From Candidatus Omnitrophota bacterium (GTDB lineage Bacteria > Omnitrophota > Gorgyraeia > Zapsychrales > Zapsychraceae), in assembly GCA_015233495.1 (NCBI GenBank), contig JADFXQ010000017.1:1-36048 (forward strand): DNA of 36,048 nt, written 5' to 3'. The notes beneath the pieces are model-generated. The model made no database searches and was not told where the DNA came from. It saw only the letters and a list, made by a program, of their open reading frames with translations. This document shows positions 6,641 to 15,245 of this stretch, in pieces. The position numbers and the translations under genes are program-made. How positions within the stretch are numbered: position 1 is the stretch's first letter; each line of letters starts with the position of its first letter.

Positions 6641-7336
6641 ATGGAAGAGATTAAATTTGATGTTGAGGTGAGAAAAAGCACGGGAAAACAAACGGTGAAG
6701 GCGTTGCGCCGTCAAAATATGATTCCGGGGATTGTTTACGGCGGGAAGAGCGGCCCGACCGTCATTCAGTTAGACCGAAAAAAATTCGAAGGCGTTATGC
6801 GTTTGCACCGCGGCCAGAATGTGATTTTTCATTTGAACGTTTTGGAAAACGGGCAAAAACTGCGCGATTACGCGGCTTTATTAAAGGAAGAGCAAAATCA
6901 TCCGGTTTTGGATAACGTCGTGCATGTGGATTTTCAACGCATTGATTTGAAGAAAGAAGTCACGGTCAAGGTCGCTTTGGAAGCCAAGGGCGATCCGGCA
7001 GGCGTTAAGCAGGGCGGCACGCTGGAACATATTCTTTGGGAATTGGAAATTGTTTGTTTGCCGACGAATATTCCGCAAAAAATCGATGTGGATGTTTCCG
7101 CTTTGAATATGAATCAATCGATTCATGTCAAAGAGATTGTTTTACCGGCGGGGATCAAGGTAAAAAATGATCCCGAATCCATTGCGTTTACCGTGGCGCC
7201 GCCGCGGAAAGAGGAAGAAGCTCCCGTCGAAGGCCAACCTGCAGAGCCGGAAGTCACTAAGGAAAAGAAACCGAAGGCGGAAGGTGGTGAAGCGGGTAAA
7301 GAGGCAGGAAAGGAAGCGGGTAAGGATAAAAAGTAG
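6641..7336 (+). CDS. rplY: 50S ribosomal protein bL25, long CTC-type
   Basis: This is the 5S-rRNA-binding ribosomal protein L25 in its two-domain (general stress protein Ctc) form. The N-terminal L25 domain (about 1-95) shows RKSTGKQTVKALRRQNMIPG and the following VYGG segment. The C-terminal TL5-type beta domain (about 96-190) contains LEHILWELEIVCLPTNIPQKI and the DVSALNMNQSIHVKEI segment. A Glu/Lys-rich tail of about 40 residues ends in repeated EAGKEAGK units, which is common for this family. AAGGCGGAAG precedes ATG 6641. Its place between prs and pth is the conserved order. Confidence 0.95.
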   Translation: MEEIKFDVEVRKSTGKQTVKALRRQNMIPGIVYGGKSGPTVIQLDRKKFEGVMRLHRGQNVIFHLNVLENGQKLRDYAALLKEEQNHPVLDNVVHVDFQRIDLKKEVTVKVALEAKGDPAGVKQGGTLEHILWELEIVCLPTNIPQKIDVDVSALNMNQSIHVKEIVLPAGIKVKNDPESIAFTVAPPRKEEEAPVEGQPAEPEVTKEKKPKAEGGEAGKEAGKEAGKDKK

Positions 7337-7359
7337 CGAGCGGATAGAGACAGCCAGTT

Positions 7360-7971
7360 ATGGACACGCGGGTCATTTTCGGTTTAGGCAATCCTGGTCG
7401 GGAATATGAAAATACCCGGCATAATTTGGGATTTATGGTTCTGGCTTGTCTAGCCCGGCAGCGGGGCTTGGTTTTTAAAAATTGCGCGTTTGCCAAGGGA
7501 TGGTTAGCGCAGGAGCTGACCGGTTCACGTCTAACCGTGTTATTTTTGCCGGCAACCTTCATGAATTTATCCGGGAACGCGGTACGAAAAGTGCTGGATA
7601 AACAGGGTGTTGGGTTGGCGCAGATCCTTTTAGTTTGTGATGATTTGAATCTGGACTTTGGCCAGATGCGGTTGCGGAAAAAAGGTTCGGACGGCGGACA
7701 CAATGGTTTAAAATCCGTGATTGCAGCTTTCGCTTCGCAGGAATTCGCCCGTTTGCGCATTGGGATCGGGCATCCGGGAAACAAAGACGCGGTCGTGGAT
7801 TATGTGTTGCAGCCGTTTAACAAAGAGGAACGAGAAAGATTGCCGGCTATTGTGGAAACAGCCGCGGAGTGTTGTTCAAAATGGGCGTCACAGGTAGAGC
7901 GTCCGGAGTCGGTGGTCCATGTGGACGCCATAAAATCCAGAGACACAGAGAGGCGGGGAGAATTAAAATGA
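7360..7971 (+). CDS. pth: Peptidyl-tRNA hydrolase
   Basis: Pth recycles peptidyl-tRNA released from stalled ribosomes. The family residues are all visible: FGLGNPGREYENTRHNLGF with N11 and catalytic H21, FMNLSG with N69, CDDLNLDFGQMRLRKKGSDGGHNGLKS with the acidic pair at 94-95 and N115, and RLRIGIGHP. The length of 203 residues fits. Its stop codon overlaps the rpsF start by four bases (ATGA), indicating coupled translation. No strong Shine-Dalgarno is seen before ATG 7360, which lies 23 bases after rplY. Confidence 0.96.
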   Translation: MDTRVIFGLGNPGREYENTRHNLGFMVLACLARQRGLVFKNCAFAKGWLAQELTGSRLTVLFLPATFMNLSGNAVRKVLDKQGVGLAQILLVCDDLNLDFGQMRLRKKGSDGGHNGLKSVIAAFASQEFARLRIGIGHPGNKDAVVDYVLQPFNKEERERLPAIVETAAECCSKWASQVERPESVVHVDAIKSRDTERRGELK

Positions 7972-8273
7972 CAATTGCGGAATTGAACAGGAAGTATGAA
8001 CTGGTCGTTGTGGTTGATGCGAAGCTGACCGGGGAAGAAAAAGAAGCCATCTTGAAAGACGCGTTAGACCTAATCGGGAAATGCGGCGGCAGAATCATTA
8101 ACAGCCAGATTTGGCTGGAAAAGCATAAATTTACTTTCCGGATTAACAAACGGACAGAAGGGACCTATTATCTGGTGAATTTTGAGTGCGCGGGCGCGGG
8201 GCTTCCGGAAATCCGTAAGGAAATGCGGCTTAAGGAAAAAATTCTCCGGTTTTTGTTGGTTAAAATCGCGTAA
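7968..8273 (+). CDS. rpsF: 30S ribosomal protein bS6
   Basis: S6 binds 16S rRNA as a heterodimer with S18, encoded two genes on. The 101-residue product begins MTIAELNRKYELVVVVDAKL and has the S6 core GGRIINSQIWLEKHKFTFRI, then EGTYYLVNFECAG. The ORF track start at 7869 lies inside pth. ATG 7968 overlaps the pth stop and follows GGCGGGGA at a suitable distance. It heads the conserved rpsF-ssb-rpsR-rplI-dnaB gene order. Confidence 0.95.
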   Translation: MTIAELNRKYELVVVVDAKLTGEEKEAILKDALDLIGKCGGRIINSQIWLEKHKFTFRINKRTEGTYYLVNFECAGAGLPEIRKEMRLKEKILRFLLVKIA

Positions 8274-8278
8274 TAAGC

Positions 8279-8319
8279 CCTCTTGCCCGCTCCCTCCCCG
8301 CGAGTGGCAGGGAAAGAGG
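8279..8319 (+). other. Hairpin in the rpsF-ssb gap
   Basis: CCTCTT (8279-8284) and TCCCT (8291-8295) pair with AAGAGG (8314-8319) and AGGGA (8309-8313), giving an 11-bp two-part stem with a one-sided 6-base bulge. No T-run follows, so it is not a standard terminator. It may be an mRNA-processing or regulatory stem, or a small repeat. The function is unknown. Confidence 0.35.
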
Positions 8320-8355
8320 AAAATAATTTTATAATTTGTTTTAGGGAGGATGGAA

Positions 8356-8796
8356 ATGGCAAGTTTGAACAAGGTTTTTTTAATCGGGAATTTAACGCGT
8401 GATCCGGAATTGCGTTACACTCCCGGAGGCACGGCCGTGGCAAATCTCGGGATTGCGGTGAATCGGAAATTCAAAGATAGCTCGGGAGAATTAAAAGAAG
8501 AGGTTTGTTTTTTAACCGTTACGGTTTGGGATAAACAAGCGGAAGGCTGTTGTCAATATTTAACTAAAGGCCGGCCGGTTTTTGTCGAAGGCGTGTTGCA
8601 GTCCCGGTTCTGGGAAACGCCGGATGGTCAAAAACGCAGCGCTATTGACGTTCGGGCGGAACGGGTGCAGTTTTTAGGTCATGGCGCAAAAGATGCCGCG
8701 AAAGAACCAGGCGCGGGCGACGCCCCGGAAGCAGAACAACCACCGGGCGGGGAAGCGATAAAGCCGGAAGATATTACTTGGGATGAGAATAATTAG
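8356..8796 (+). CDS. ssb: Single-stranded DNA-binding protein
   Basis: SSB coats single-stranded DNA in replication and repair. The OB-fold domain (about 1-108) is clear: [53 protein letters not shown] and [13 protein letters not shown] low-complexity linker of about 30 residues follows. The tail ends EDITWDENN instead of the usual acidic DDDIPF-type tip that recruits partner proteins. AGGGAGGA at 8343-8350 fits ATG 8356 (MASLNKV) better than ATG 8350, which overlaps it. The length of 146 residues is normal. It lies in the conserved rpsF-ssb-rpsR order. Confidence 0.95.
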   Translation: MASLNKVFLIGNLTRDPELRYTPGGTAVANLGIAVNRKFKDSSGELKEEVCFLTVTVWDKQAEGCCQYLTKGRPVFVEGVLQSRFWETPDGQKRSAIDVRAERVQFLGHGAKDAAKEPGAGDAPEAEQPPGGEAIKPEDITWDENN

Positions 8797-8809
8797 GGAA
8801 AGGTTAATT

Positions 8810-9073
8810 ATGAGAATGGAACGAGATCAAAAAAAGACAACCAAGAAACGCCGGATGAACAGCCGGCCGCGCAATACCGTGCGGTTCCAACTGCCGGAAA
8901 TTGACGCTATTCATTTTAAAAATTTTACGATATTGCAAAAATTTTTAACCGAGCGCGGGAAATTGATACCCCGGCGGATTACGGGGCTTTCCGCCAAAGG
9001 ACAGCGACGGTTGACGGAAGCAGTTAAACAGGCGCGATTTTTGGCGTTGTTGTCCGGAGGAGGAGCGAGATAA
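8810..9073 (+). CDS. rpsR: 30S ribosomal protein bS18
   Basis: S18 partners S6 on the platform of the small subunit. The conserved half is [20 protein letters not shown] followed by [26 protein letters not shown]. The N-terminus is basic and lacks the CxxC zinc motif seen in some S18 proteins, so this is a cysteine-free variant. ATG 8810 (MRMERDQKK) is chosen because AGGGAAAGG lies just upstream. The ORF track start at 8783 overlaps ssb. This gives 87 residues. An AT-rich inverted repeat follows. Confidence 0.93.
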   Translation: MRMERDQKKTTKKRRMNSRPRNTVRFQLPEIDAIHFKNFTILQKFLTERGKLIPRRITGLSAKGQRRLTEAVKQARFLALLSGGGAR

Positions 9074-9077
9074 AAGC

Positions 9078-9204
9078 AATGACAAATAACAAAATTCTAA
9101 TGACAAAACAAAATTCCAAAATAGTTTTATATTTCAAAAACAAAAGAACAAAACAACAACCTAAAATTGAATATTTTGTAATTTGAATTTTGTTATTTGT
9201 CATT
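9078..9204. repeat. AT-rich inverted-repeat element, copy 2
   Basis: The 127-base element between rpsR and rplI has perfect 20-bp terminal inverted repeats (9078-9097 and 9185-9204). The interior is very A/T-rich and non-coding. Bases 9174-9203 match 4077-4106 at 28 of 30 positions, making it a second copy of the repeat next to tRNA-Gln. The size and terminal repeats resemble a miniature non-autonomous element. It lies inside a highly conserved ribosomal operon without breaking a gene. Confidence 0.75.
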
Positions 9205-9222
9205 TAATAGGGGGATTGAATC

Positions 9223-9666
9223 ATGGAAGTCATATTATCGCAGGATGTGAAAGGCTTGGGGTATGTGGGGGACGTCGTTAAAGTCAAAGACGGTTATGCC
9301 CGGAATTTTATTTTTCCGCAGGAGCTGGGTTTTTTGGCGACGCCCGCTAATTTGAAAAAAATCGAGCAGCAGAAAAAGCGGCGGCAAGTTGAATATGATA
9401 CCAACAAGAAAAACGCTCAGGAGTTGGCGGATAAGCTGAGCAAGGTTTCTTGCACGGTCGCGGTTGAGGTGAACGATTTAGACAAACTTTATGGCTCGGT
9501 CACGGAAGTGGATATCGCGAAATCCTTGGAAGTGGAAGGTTACGTGGTCGATAAAAAATTGATCGAGATTGAAAAGCCGATTCAAGAGCTCGGTATTTTT
9601 GATGTTCCCATCAAACTGCATTCAGAAGTAACGGCGAAGATAAGGGTATGGGTCACGAAGAAGTAA
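9223..9666 (+). CDS. rplI: 50S ribosomal protein bL9
   Basis: L9 is an elongated ribosomal protein that binds domain V of 23S rRNA and helps maintain reading frame. The N-terminal domain signature (GLGYVGDVVKVKDGYARNFI, then FPQELGF) and a long central helix (about 41-75) are typical, followed by the C-terminal domain with LYGSVTEVDIAKSLEVEG. The length of 147 residues fits. The gene starts 18 bases after the AT-rich repeat, whose right arm is directly followed by AGGGGGA, probably its ribosome-binding site. Its end overlaps dnaB by 19 bases. Confidence 0.96.
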   Translation: MEVILSQDVKGLGYVGDVVKVKDGYARNFIFPQELGFLATPANLKKIEQQKKRRQVEYDTNKKNAQELADKLSKVSCTVAVEVNDLDKLYGSVTEVDIAKSLEVEGYVVDKKLIEIEKPIQELGIFDVPIKLHSEVTAKIRVWVTKK

Positions 9667-10979
9667 GAGTCCCCCCACAAAATACGGAAGCGGAAAAGTC
9701 CGTCTTAGGGGCCATGTTGATGGACGATGAAGCCATCGGCGCGGCTGTGGAAATCCTTGAGGCGGATTTTTTTTATGAAGAAGCGCACCGCAAAATATTC
9801 CGCGCTATCGTCGAACTTTATCAGGCCCGCAAGAACGCTGACCTTATCACCATCTGCGACCGGTTGAAAAGCGACGGCGATCTTGAAGCGGTCGGCGGCG
9901 CGAGTTATCTCACCACTATCATCAATTTTGTTCCTACCGCGGCGAATATCCAGCATTACGCGCAAATCGTCAAAGAAAAAGGGATCTTGCGCAAATTGAT
10001 CAAGAACGCGACGCAGATCGTGACCGACAGTTTTGCGGCTGCGTCTTCGGCGGAAGAAATTGTCGACAACGCGGAACGGCTCATTTTTGACATCGCGGAT
10101 ATGAAGGAAAAGCATCAGACGGTCCATATCAAGGATGTCATCAAGGCGAACATCGAAAAATTGGACTTGCTTTATCAAAAGAAACAGCATGTCACCGGTC
10201 TGCCAACCGGTTTCACGGAAATTGATAAATACACTTCGGGTTTGCAAAAATCCGATTTGATCATAATCGCGGCCCGTCCGTCTATGGGGAAAACGGCTTT
10301 AGCCATGTCGATCGCTGAACGGGCGGCGATTGATTATAACGCCGCGGTTGGAGTTTTTAGTCTGGAAATGTCGAAAGAACAGTTGGTGCAGCGTTTGTTG
10401 TGTTCCCAGGCGAAGGTGGACGCGCAAAAAGTGCGGACAGGATTTTTTTCTTCTGCCGAGTGGCCTAAATTGACAAAAGCGGCGTCCCAGTTGTCAGCGG
10501 CGAAAATATTTATTGATGATACCCCCGCGATTTCCGCGCTGGAATTGCGGGCGAAAGCCCGGCGGCTGAAAGCTTCCCAAGATATTCAATTGATCGTTTT
10601 GGACTATATTCAGTTGATGCGCAGTACCAAGGCCTCGGAAAGCCGCCAACAGGAAATTTCGGAAATTTCCCGTTCCTTGAAAGCCTTGGCGCGGGAGTTG
10701 GAAGTCCCGGTGATCGCGCTTAGTCAGTTGTCCCGCGCGGTAGAATCGCGGCAAGATCATAAGCCGCAATTATCGGATTTGCGGGAGTCCGGGGCGATCG
10801 AACAAGACGCGGATGTGGTAATTTTGCTCTTACGGGAAGAATATTATAACTCCACGGAAGAGAACCGGGGTGTGGCGGATGTTATTATCGCCAAACAGCG
10901 TAACGGTCCGGTCGGCACGGTTAAACTCCAATTTACCAAGGAGTTTATTCGCTTCGAAAATCTTGCACATGGCAATTGA
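9648..10979 (+). CDS. dnaB: Replicative DNA helicase DnaB
   Basis: DnaB is the hexameric helicase that unwinds DNA at the replication fork. The N-terminal domain (about 1-150) begins PPQNTEAEKSVLGAML. The RecA-like domain has the Walker A motif ARPSMGKTALAM (209-220), Walker B LIVLDYIQLM (about 315-324), VIALSQLSRAVESR and DLRESGAIEQDAD. The length is 443 residues, with no intein. Translation starts within rplI with an AAGATAAGG site. The -35 box of the bamA promoter overlaps its stop codon. Confidence 0.97.
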   Translation: MGHEEVRVPPQNTEAEKSVLGAMLMDDEAIGAAVEILEADFFYEEAHRKIFRAIVELYQARKNADLITICDRLKSDGDLEAVGGASYLTTIINFVPTAANIQHYAQIVKEKGILRKLIKNATQIVTDSFAAASSAEEIVDNAERLIFDIADMKEKHQTVHIKDVIKANIEKLDLLYQKKQHVTGLPTGFTEIDKYTSGLQKSDLIIIAARPSMGKTALAMSIAERAAIDYNAAVGVFSLEMSKEQLVQRLLCSQAKVDAQKVRTGFFSSAEWPKLTKAASQLSAAKIFIDDTPAISALELRAKARRLKASQDIQLIVLDYIQLMRSTKASESRQQEISEISRSLKALARELEVPVIALSQLSRAVESRQDHKPQLSDLRESGAIEQDADVVILLLREEYYNSTEENRGVADVIIAKQRNGPVGTVKLQFTKEFIRFENLAHGN

Positions 10980-11004
10980 CAGCCGCAGACAACCTCTTTA
11001 TAAT
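10976..11004 (+). promoter_or_regulatory. Consensus sigma-70 promoter for bamA-ompH
   Basis: TTGACA at 10976-10981 and TATAAT at 10999-11004 match the housekeeping consensus at all 12 positions with the optimal 17-base spacing. The -35 box includes the dnaB stop codon. A leader of about 55-60 bases would precede the bamA start. Confidence 0.85.
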
Positions 11005-11069
11005 CCATGAAGTTGAAATTTTGAGTCCGAAAATCTCCTCAAATTCCGGTTGTAAACTATGGAGAGAGA

Positions 11070-13436
11070 ATGAAAAATCTATTTAACGGGAAGCGGATTG
11101 CGGCGCTTATTTTGATGACGGAATTGACGATTTTAGGGCCAGGGCGTTTCGCCGTCGCGCAGAGTAATGAAATGTTGACGCCGCCCGCCGCGGTTAAGGA
11201 AGCGGCGCCCGCGGGAACGGAATCCAAAGCAGTGAAAGCGATTGAAATAAAAGGGAATAAAACTATATCGGTTGCCACAATTTTGTCGAAGATCAAAACC
11301 CGGGTTGGCCAGGAATATATCCAAACGGTTGTCAGTGATGATCTTAAGCGCTTATATAACACCGGATATTTTTCCGATGTGCGGGTGGACCGGGAAGATT
11401 TAGAAGGAGGGTTTAAGGTAATTATTTTTGTGACGGAAAAGGGAGTGGTGAGTGATGTGACTTTTTCCAAGACCCGGTATATTCCCGCAGTGACCCTAAA
11501 GCGAAAAATCAAAACCCAGATTGGGAAGTTTTTAGACAGCAAGGTTTTAAAGGAAGACACCGAAACCATTAAAGATCTTTACGCGAAAAAAGGGCTCACT
11601 TTGGCGGAGGTCGAGGCGGAATCGTTTGTGGATGAAGTCACCAATAAAGTTAGTGTGCATTTCGTGATCCGTGAGGGTTATCGGGTCATTGTTCGGAGAA
11701 TCAATTTTGAGGGAAACCGGGCTTTTCGGGACGGCAAGATCATCAGCGTGATCAAATTGCGGAAAAAACGTTTTTTCAATTCCGCATTTCTCAAAGAAGA
11801 AACTTTGAAAGAAGACATGGAACGGATCGCCAGTTTTTATGAGCAGCAGGGATATATTGACGCGGCTGCGACTTATAAAATCAATTACATGGAAAAGGGC
11901 CGCGTTGAGGTGGATATTTTTATTAAAGAAGGCAAACGCTACTATGTCGGCAATGTGACGGTCGCAGGGAATGCGATAATTTCCAATAAGGAAATTTTGG
12001 GAGAAATGAAGAATATTAAAAGCGGGGGCATATTCAGCCGCAATAAATTATCTTTGGATTTGGCCAGCATTCGCACTTTGTATTTTGATCACGGGTATAT
12101 TTTCGCCAATGTCGCGGATTCCACTTCCATTGATCCGCAGTCCGGCAAGGTTGAGGTGAAGATCAATATCGAAGAGGGAAAATTGGCGTATATCGAGCGG
12201 ATCAAAATTGAAGGGAACACGCGGACGCGCGACATAGTCATTCGTCGTGAACTCAAACTCCAGCCGGGTGACCGGTTTGACGGATCAAAATTGCGGCGCA
12301 GTAAAGAGAAATTGACTAATCTGGGATATTTTGAAGATGTCGGGTTTGATATGGAAGACACCAACGCGGATGACCGCAAAAATCTTGTGGTTCAGGTCAA
12401 AGAAGCCAAGACCGGCACGTTTAGTTTTGGCGGCGGTTTTAGCACCGTAGACAAGATGGTGGGGTTTGTGGAAATTGAGCAACGCAATTTTGACATTACT
12501 AACTGGCCGACGTTTACGGGGGGCGGCCAGAAATTACAATTGCGCGGGGAAATCGGGTCAACGAAAAATAATCAAACGTTGAGTTTTACCGAACCCTGGT
12601 TGTTTGATTATCCGGTGTCCGGCGGGTTTGACGCTTACCGGTCGGTTCATTCCCGAGAACAAGACACGGGGTATGCTTATGATGAACAACGGATCGGCGG
12701 GGTGATCCGTTTTGGCAAACAGTTTACGGATTATATTGACGGATCATTGTTTTATAAAAACGAACAGGTGAAGATCAGCAATTTCGTAGATAATCTATCC
12801 AAGGATGTTTTAGCGGAACAGGGAAAAAATCAAACCAGCGATATAGGGTTTTCTTTGACCCGCAATACCTGTGACAGCACCATCAACCCCACCAAGGGGA
12901 CCATACTGGGCGGGACGTTTGACGTTGCCGGCGGGTTTTTAGGCGGGGATAAAGATTTTTATCGTTTTCAAGGAAACGGCAGTTATTTTCAACCCTTGTG
13001 GTTTAATTCTGTTTTAGAATTCCGCGGCCGGATGGGCGTGGAAAACGCCTACGGCGATTCGACTAAGGTCCCGATTTTTGAAAGATTTTTTGCCGGCGGC
13101 GCCCGGACTATCCGCGGATATGATGAACGCGCGGTTGGCCCGTTGGATAGCCAAACCAATGATCCGATCGGCGGCGAGAGTTTGATCGTCGGGAATATCG
13201 AATACACAATCCCGCTGATCCAATACATCAAATTGGCGGGGTTTTTCGACACGGGGAATGTTTGGTCAAAAATGGAAGACCTGGGCAAAGGCAATTTCAA
13301 ATCGGGGACAGGTTTGGGATTGCGCGTCAAAACACCCATTGGGCCGGTCAACTTAGATTATGGGATACCTTTGAGCATCCAAGAAGGCCAAAAACGTTCG
13401 GGTAAATTTTATTTCAGCGTCAGCCGAGGATTTTAA
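11070..13436 (+). CDS. bamA: Outer-membrane protein assembly factor BamA
   Basis: BamA is the Omp85 pore that folds and inserts beta-barrel proteins into the outer membrane. A signal peptide (about 1-30, ending AVA) is followed by five POTRA domains: about 54-126 (AIEIKGNKTIS), 127-207, 208-286 (INFEGNRAF), 287-361 (VTVAGNAIIS) and 362-432 (IKIEGNTRTR). A 16-strand barrel follows. The conserved loop-6 motif is IRGYDER at about 681, and the protein ends in SRGF with the terminal Phe expected of barrel proteins. The length is 788 residues. GGAGAGAG precedes ATG 11070. Pairing with ompH is the classic bamA-skp order. Confidence 0.97.
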   Translation: MKNLFNGKRIAALILMTELTILGPGRFAVAQSNEMLTPPAAVKEAAPAGTESKAVKAIEIKGNKTISVATILSKIKTRVGQEYIQTVVSDDLKRLYNTGYFSDVRVDREDLEGGFKVIIFVTEKGVVSDVTFSKTRYIPAVTLKRKIKTQIGKFLDSKVLKEDTETIKDLYAKKGLTLAEVEAESFVDEVTNKVSVHFVIREGYRVIVRRINFEGNRAFRDGKIISVIKLRKKRFFNSAFLKEETLKEDMERIASFYEQQGYIDAAATYKINYMEKGRVEVDIFIKEGKRYYVGNVTVAGNAIISNKEILGEMKNIKSGGIFSRNKLSLDLASIRTLYFDHGYIFANVADSTSIDPQSGKVEVKINIEEGKLAYIERIKIEGNTRTRDIVIRRELKLQPGDRFDGSKLRRSKEKLTNLGYFEDVGFDMEDTNADDRKNLVVQVKEAKTGTFSFGGGFSTVDKMVGFVEIEQRNFDITNWPTFTGGGQKLQLRGEIGSTKNNQTLSFTEPWLFDYPVSGGFDAYRSVHSREQDTGYAYDEQRIGGVIRFGKQFTDYIDGSLFYKNEQVKISNFVDNLSKDVLAEQGKNQTSDIGFSLTRNTCDSTINPTKGTILGGTFDVAGGFLGGDKDFYRFQGNGSYFQPLWFNSVLEFRGRMGVENAYGDSTKVPIFERFFAGGARTIRGYDERAVGPLDSQTNDPIGGESLIVGNIEYTIPLIQYIKLAGFFDTGNVWSKMEDLGKGNFKSGTGLGLRVKTPIGPVNLDYGIPLSIQEGQKRSGKFYFSVSRGF

Positions 13437-13464
13437 AATTTTATAAAAAAACAAGGAGGAAGAA

Positions 13465-14007
13465 ATGAAACGATTACCATTAATTACCATTTTAGCGTTA
13501 GCTTTAGCTGTGGTGGGCAGCGGATCCTATGCCGCCGCGCAGACAACGGCCGGCGGAAAGATCGGATATGTTAATTTGAGCCGGTTGTTTGATGAGTATT
13601 ATAAGACCAAACAGTATGATCAAGTGCTGCAGGACAAACAGGGTAAAATTAAGACCGATTTAGAATCCCGGGTGGAGAAGATCAAAGAAACCCAGGGGAA
13701 ATTGAACCTTTTGAGCGCGGATAAAAAAGGGGATATTGAAAAACAATTAGAGCAGATGAAGGGCGATTTTGATAAATATCAACAGGACCAAGCCCAGACC
13801 TTTACCAAGGAACGGAACGAAAAGATCCGGGAAATTCTTTTAGAGATTGAAGGGATTGTGAAAGATTTCGCGGGTAAAGAAGGATATTCCGTTATTCTCA
13901 ATGACCGTGTCTTGATTTTTGGCGATCAGACCATGGATGTGACGGAACAAGTGTTAAAAAAATTGAACGCTGCCGCGCCGGCTAAAGCCGCTGCCGGAAA
14001 GAAATAA
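13465..14007 (+). CDS. Periplasmic chaperone OmpH/Skp family
   Basis: Skp/OmpH proteins hold unfolded outer-membrane proteins in the periplasm for delivery to BamA. This 180-residue protein has a clear signal peptide (MKRLPLITILALALAVVG, cleavage near AAAQ at about 25), then GYVNLSRLFDEYYKTKQYDQ and a long charged, coiled-coil segment (about 50-125) that forms the tentacles. The C-terminal strand region (YSVILNDRVLIFG, TEQVLKKLN) is typical. AGGAGGAAG precedes ATG 13465, 28 bases after bamA. A terminator follows. Confidence 0.92.
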   Translation: MKRLPLITILALALAVVGSGSYAAAQTTAGGKIGYVNLSRLFDEYYKTKQYDQVLQDKQGKIKTDLESRVEKIKETQGKLNLLSADKKGDIEKQLEQMKGDFDKYQQDQAQTFTKERNEKIREILLEIEGIVKDFAGKEGYSVILNDRVLIFGDQTMDVTEQVLKKLNAAAPAKAAAGKK

Positions 14008-14040
14008 TCTGTGGGTTGATTTAAGGTTTGCTGAGATCCG

Positions 14041-14084
14041 CTGCCCTTCTGATAGCGTTGTTTTCAGAAGGGCAGTATTTTATT
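14041..14084 (+). terminator. Rho-independent terminator after ompH
   Basis: A perfect 12-bp G/C-rich stem (14041-14052 with 14064-14075, 11-base loop) is followed by TATTTTATT. It lies 33 bases after the ompH stop and should end the bamA-ompH transcript. Confidence 0.85.
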
Positions 14085-14104
14085 AGGCGCCAGGTTTATT
14101 GATC

Positions 14105-14174
14105 AAGGCGGATGGCGCAAAGTTCTCAGCGAAAGGGTAAAACATTGTTTTCTAAATCCTGGCCCTTTCGCCTT
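14105..14174 (+). other. Imperfect inverted repeat in the lpxD leader
   Basis: GCGAAAGGG (14129-14137) pairs with CCCTTTCGC (14163-14171), and AAGGCG (14105-14110) can alternatively pair with CGCCTT (14169-14174). These competing pairings lie just before the lpxD start and could form a leader structure. No clear promoter was found between the upstream terminator and lpxD. Function is unproven. Confidence 0.3.
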
Positions 14175-14196
14175 GAACTTATTAGGATTATGCGGA

Positions 14197-15243
14197 ATGC
14201 GCAAGACTCTTAAAGAAATAGCGGAATTAGTCAACGGCGAGGTGACAGGGGACGCGGGGCTAATGATTACCGGCCTCTGCGGTATCAAAGAAGCCCAAGC
14301 GGGAGATTTGACTTTTCTGGCTAATAATAAATATTTGCCGGATTTGAAAACTACCCGCGCCACTGCCGTGATTATCGGACCAGACGTGGAGATTCCGGCG
14401 CTGCCTTGTATTCGCGTCCAGCAGGCTTCGGCGGCTTTTTCTTTGATTTTATCGACAATAGCGAAGCAGGATCAAACGCGTTTGACGGGGGTTCATCCCA
14501 CCGCTATTTTAGGGCCGGGCGTTAAATTGGGAAAGGCGGTAGCGATTGGCGCGTATTGCGTAATTGAAGCCGGTGTAGTTATTGGGGATCATTGTGTTAT
14601 TTATAGCGGATGCTTTATCGGGCAGGACACGGTTTTGGGGAAAGAGTGTTTCTTGTATCCCAACGTGGTTATCCGGGAGCGGATAACTCTTAAAGACCGG
14701 GTGATGATCCATCCCGGCGCGGTGATCGGCGCGGATGGGTTTGGCTATGAGATGATTGAGGGAACCTATCAAAAAATCCTCCAGATTGGCACGGTGATCA
14801 TTGAAGATGATGTGGAAATCGGGGCCAATGTAACGATTGACCGGGCGCGGTTTGATAAGACGTTTATCGGCCGGGGGACAAAGATCGACAATCTGGTGCA
14901 GATCGCGCATAATGTGATTATTGAGGAGCATTGCGCGATCGCTGCTCAGGTGGGCATATCCGGCAGCAATCACATTGGCAAACGTACCCGGATGGGCGGA
15001 CAAGCCGGACTGGCCGGCCACTTGACGATCGGCGAAGCCGCGGTGATCGCCGCCCAGGCGGGAGTGACGAAATCCGTACCCGCGGGGACAATGGTTTCGG
15101 GATATCCGGCGAAACCGCACGCTGAAGCCATTAAGGTCAACGCTTGTTTGCAGCGGCTGCCGATTTATGTCGAGGAAATCCGCAAGTTACGGGAAAAGGT
15201 CGCGGCGTTAGAAAAACAACTTATCGCGGGAAGCGGGAAATAA
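14197..15243 (+). CDS. lpxD: UDP-3-O-acylglucosamine N-acyltransferase (LpxD)
   Basis: LpxD adds the second hydroxyacyl chain to UDP-3-O-acyl-glucosamine in lipid A synthesis. The N-terminal uridine-binding domain (about 1-100, [20 protein letters not shown]) is followed by a left-handed beta helix of hexapeptide repeats (about 101-310) with [18 protein letters not shown] and the catalytic-histidine segment [15 protein letters not shown]. The C-terminal helix is normal. The ORF track uses a TTG at 14173, but AGGA at 14184-14187 is placed for ATG 14197 ([12 protein letters not shown]), giving 348 residues. lpxC/fabZ begins 2 bases after its stop. Confidence 0.94.
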   Translation: MRKTLKEIAELVNGEVTGDAGLMITGLCGIKEAQAGDLTFLANNKYLPDLKTTRATAVIIGPDVEIPALPCIRVQQASAAFSLILSTIAKQDQTRLTGVHPTAILGPGVKLGKAVAIGAYCVIEAGVVIGDHCVIYSGCFIGQDTVLGKECFLYPNVVIRERITLKDRVMIHPGAVIGADGFGYEMIEGTYQKILQIGTVIIEDDVEIGANVTIDRARFDKTFIGRGTKIDNLVQIAHNVIIEEHCAIAAQVGISGSNHIGKRTRMGGQAGLAGHLTIGEAAVIAAQAGVTKSVPAGTMVSGYPAKPHAEAIKVNACLQRLPIYVEEIRKLREKVAALEKQLIAGSGK

Positions 15244-15245
15244 GC

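Noticed and set aside
8330-8335. TATAAT before ssb as a promoter
   Set aside because: No -35 element at suitable spacing; the region is simply AT-rich.
9705-10247. 180-residue minus-strand ORF
   Set aside because: Entirely antisense to dnaB, with composition typical of a shadow frame.
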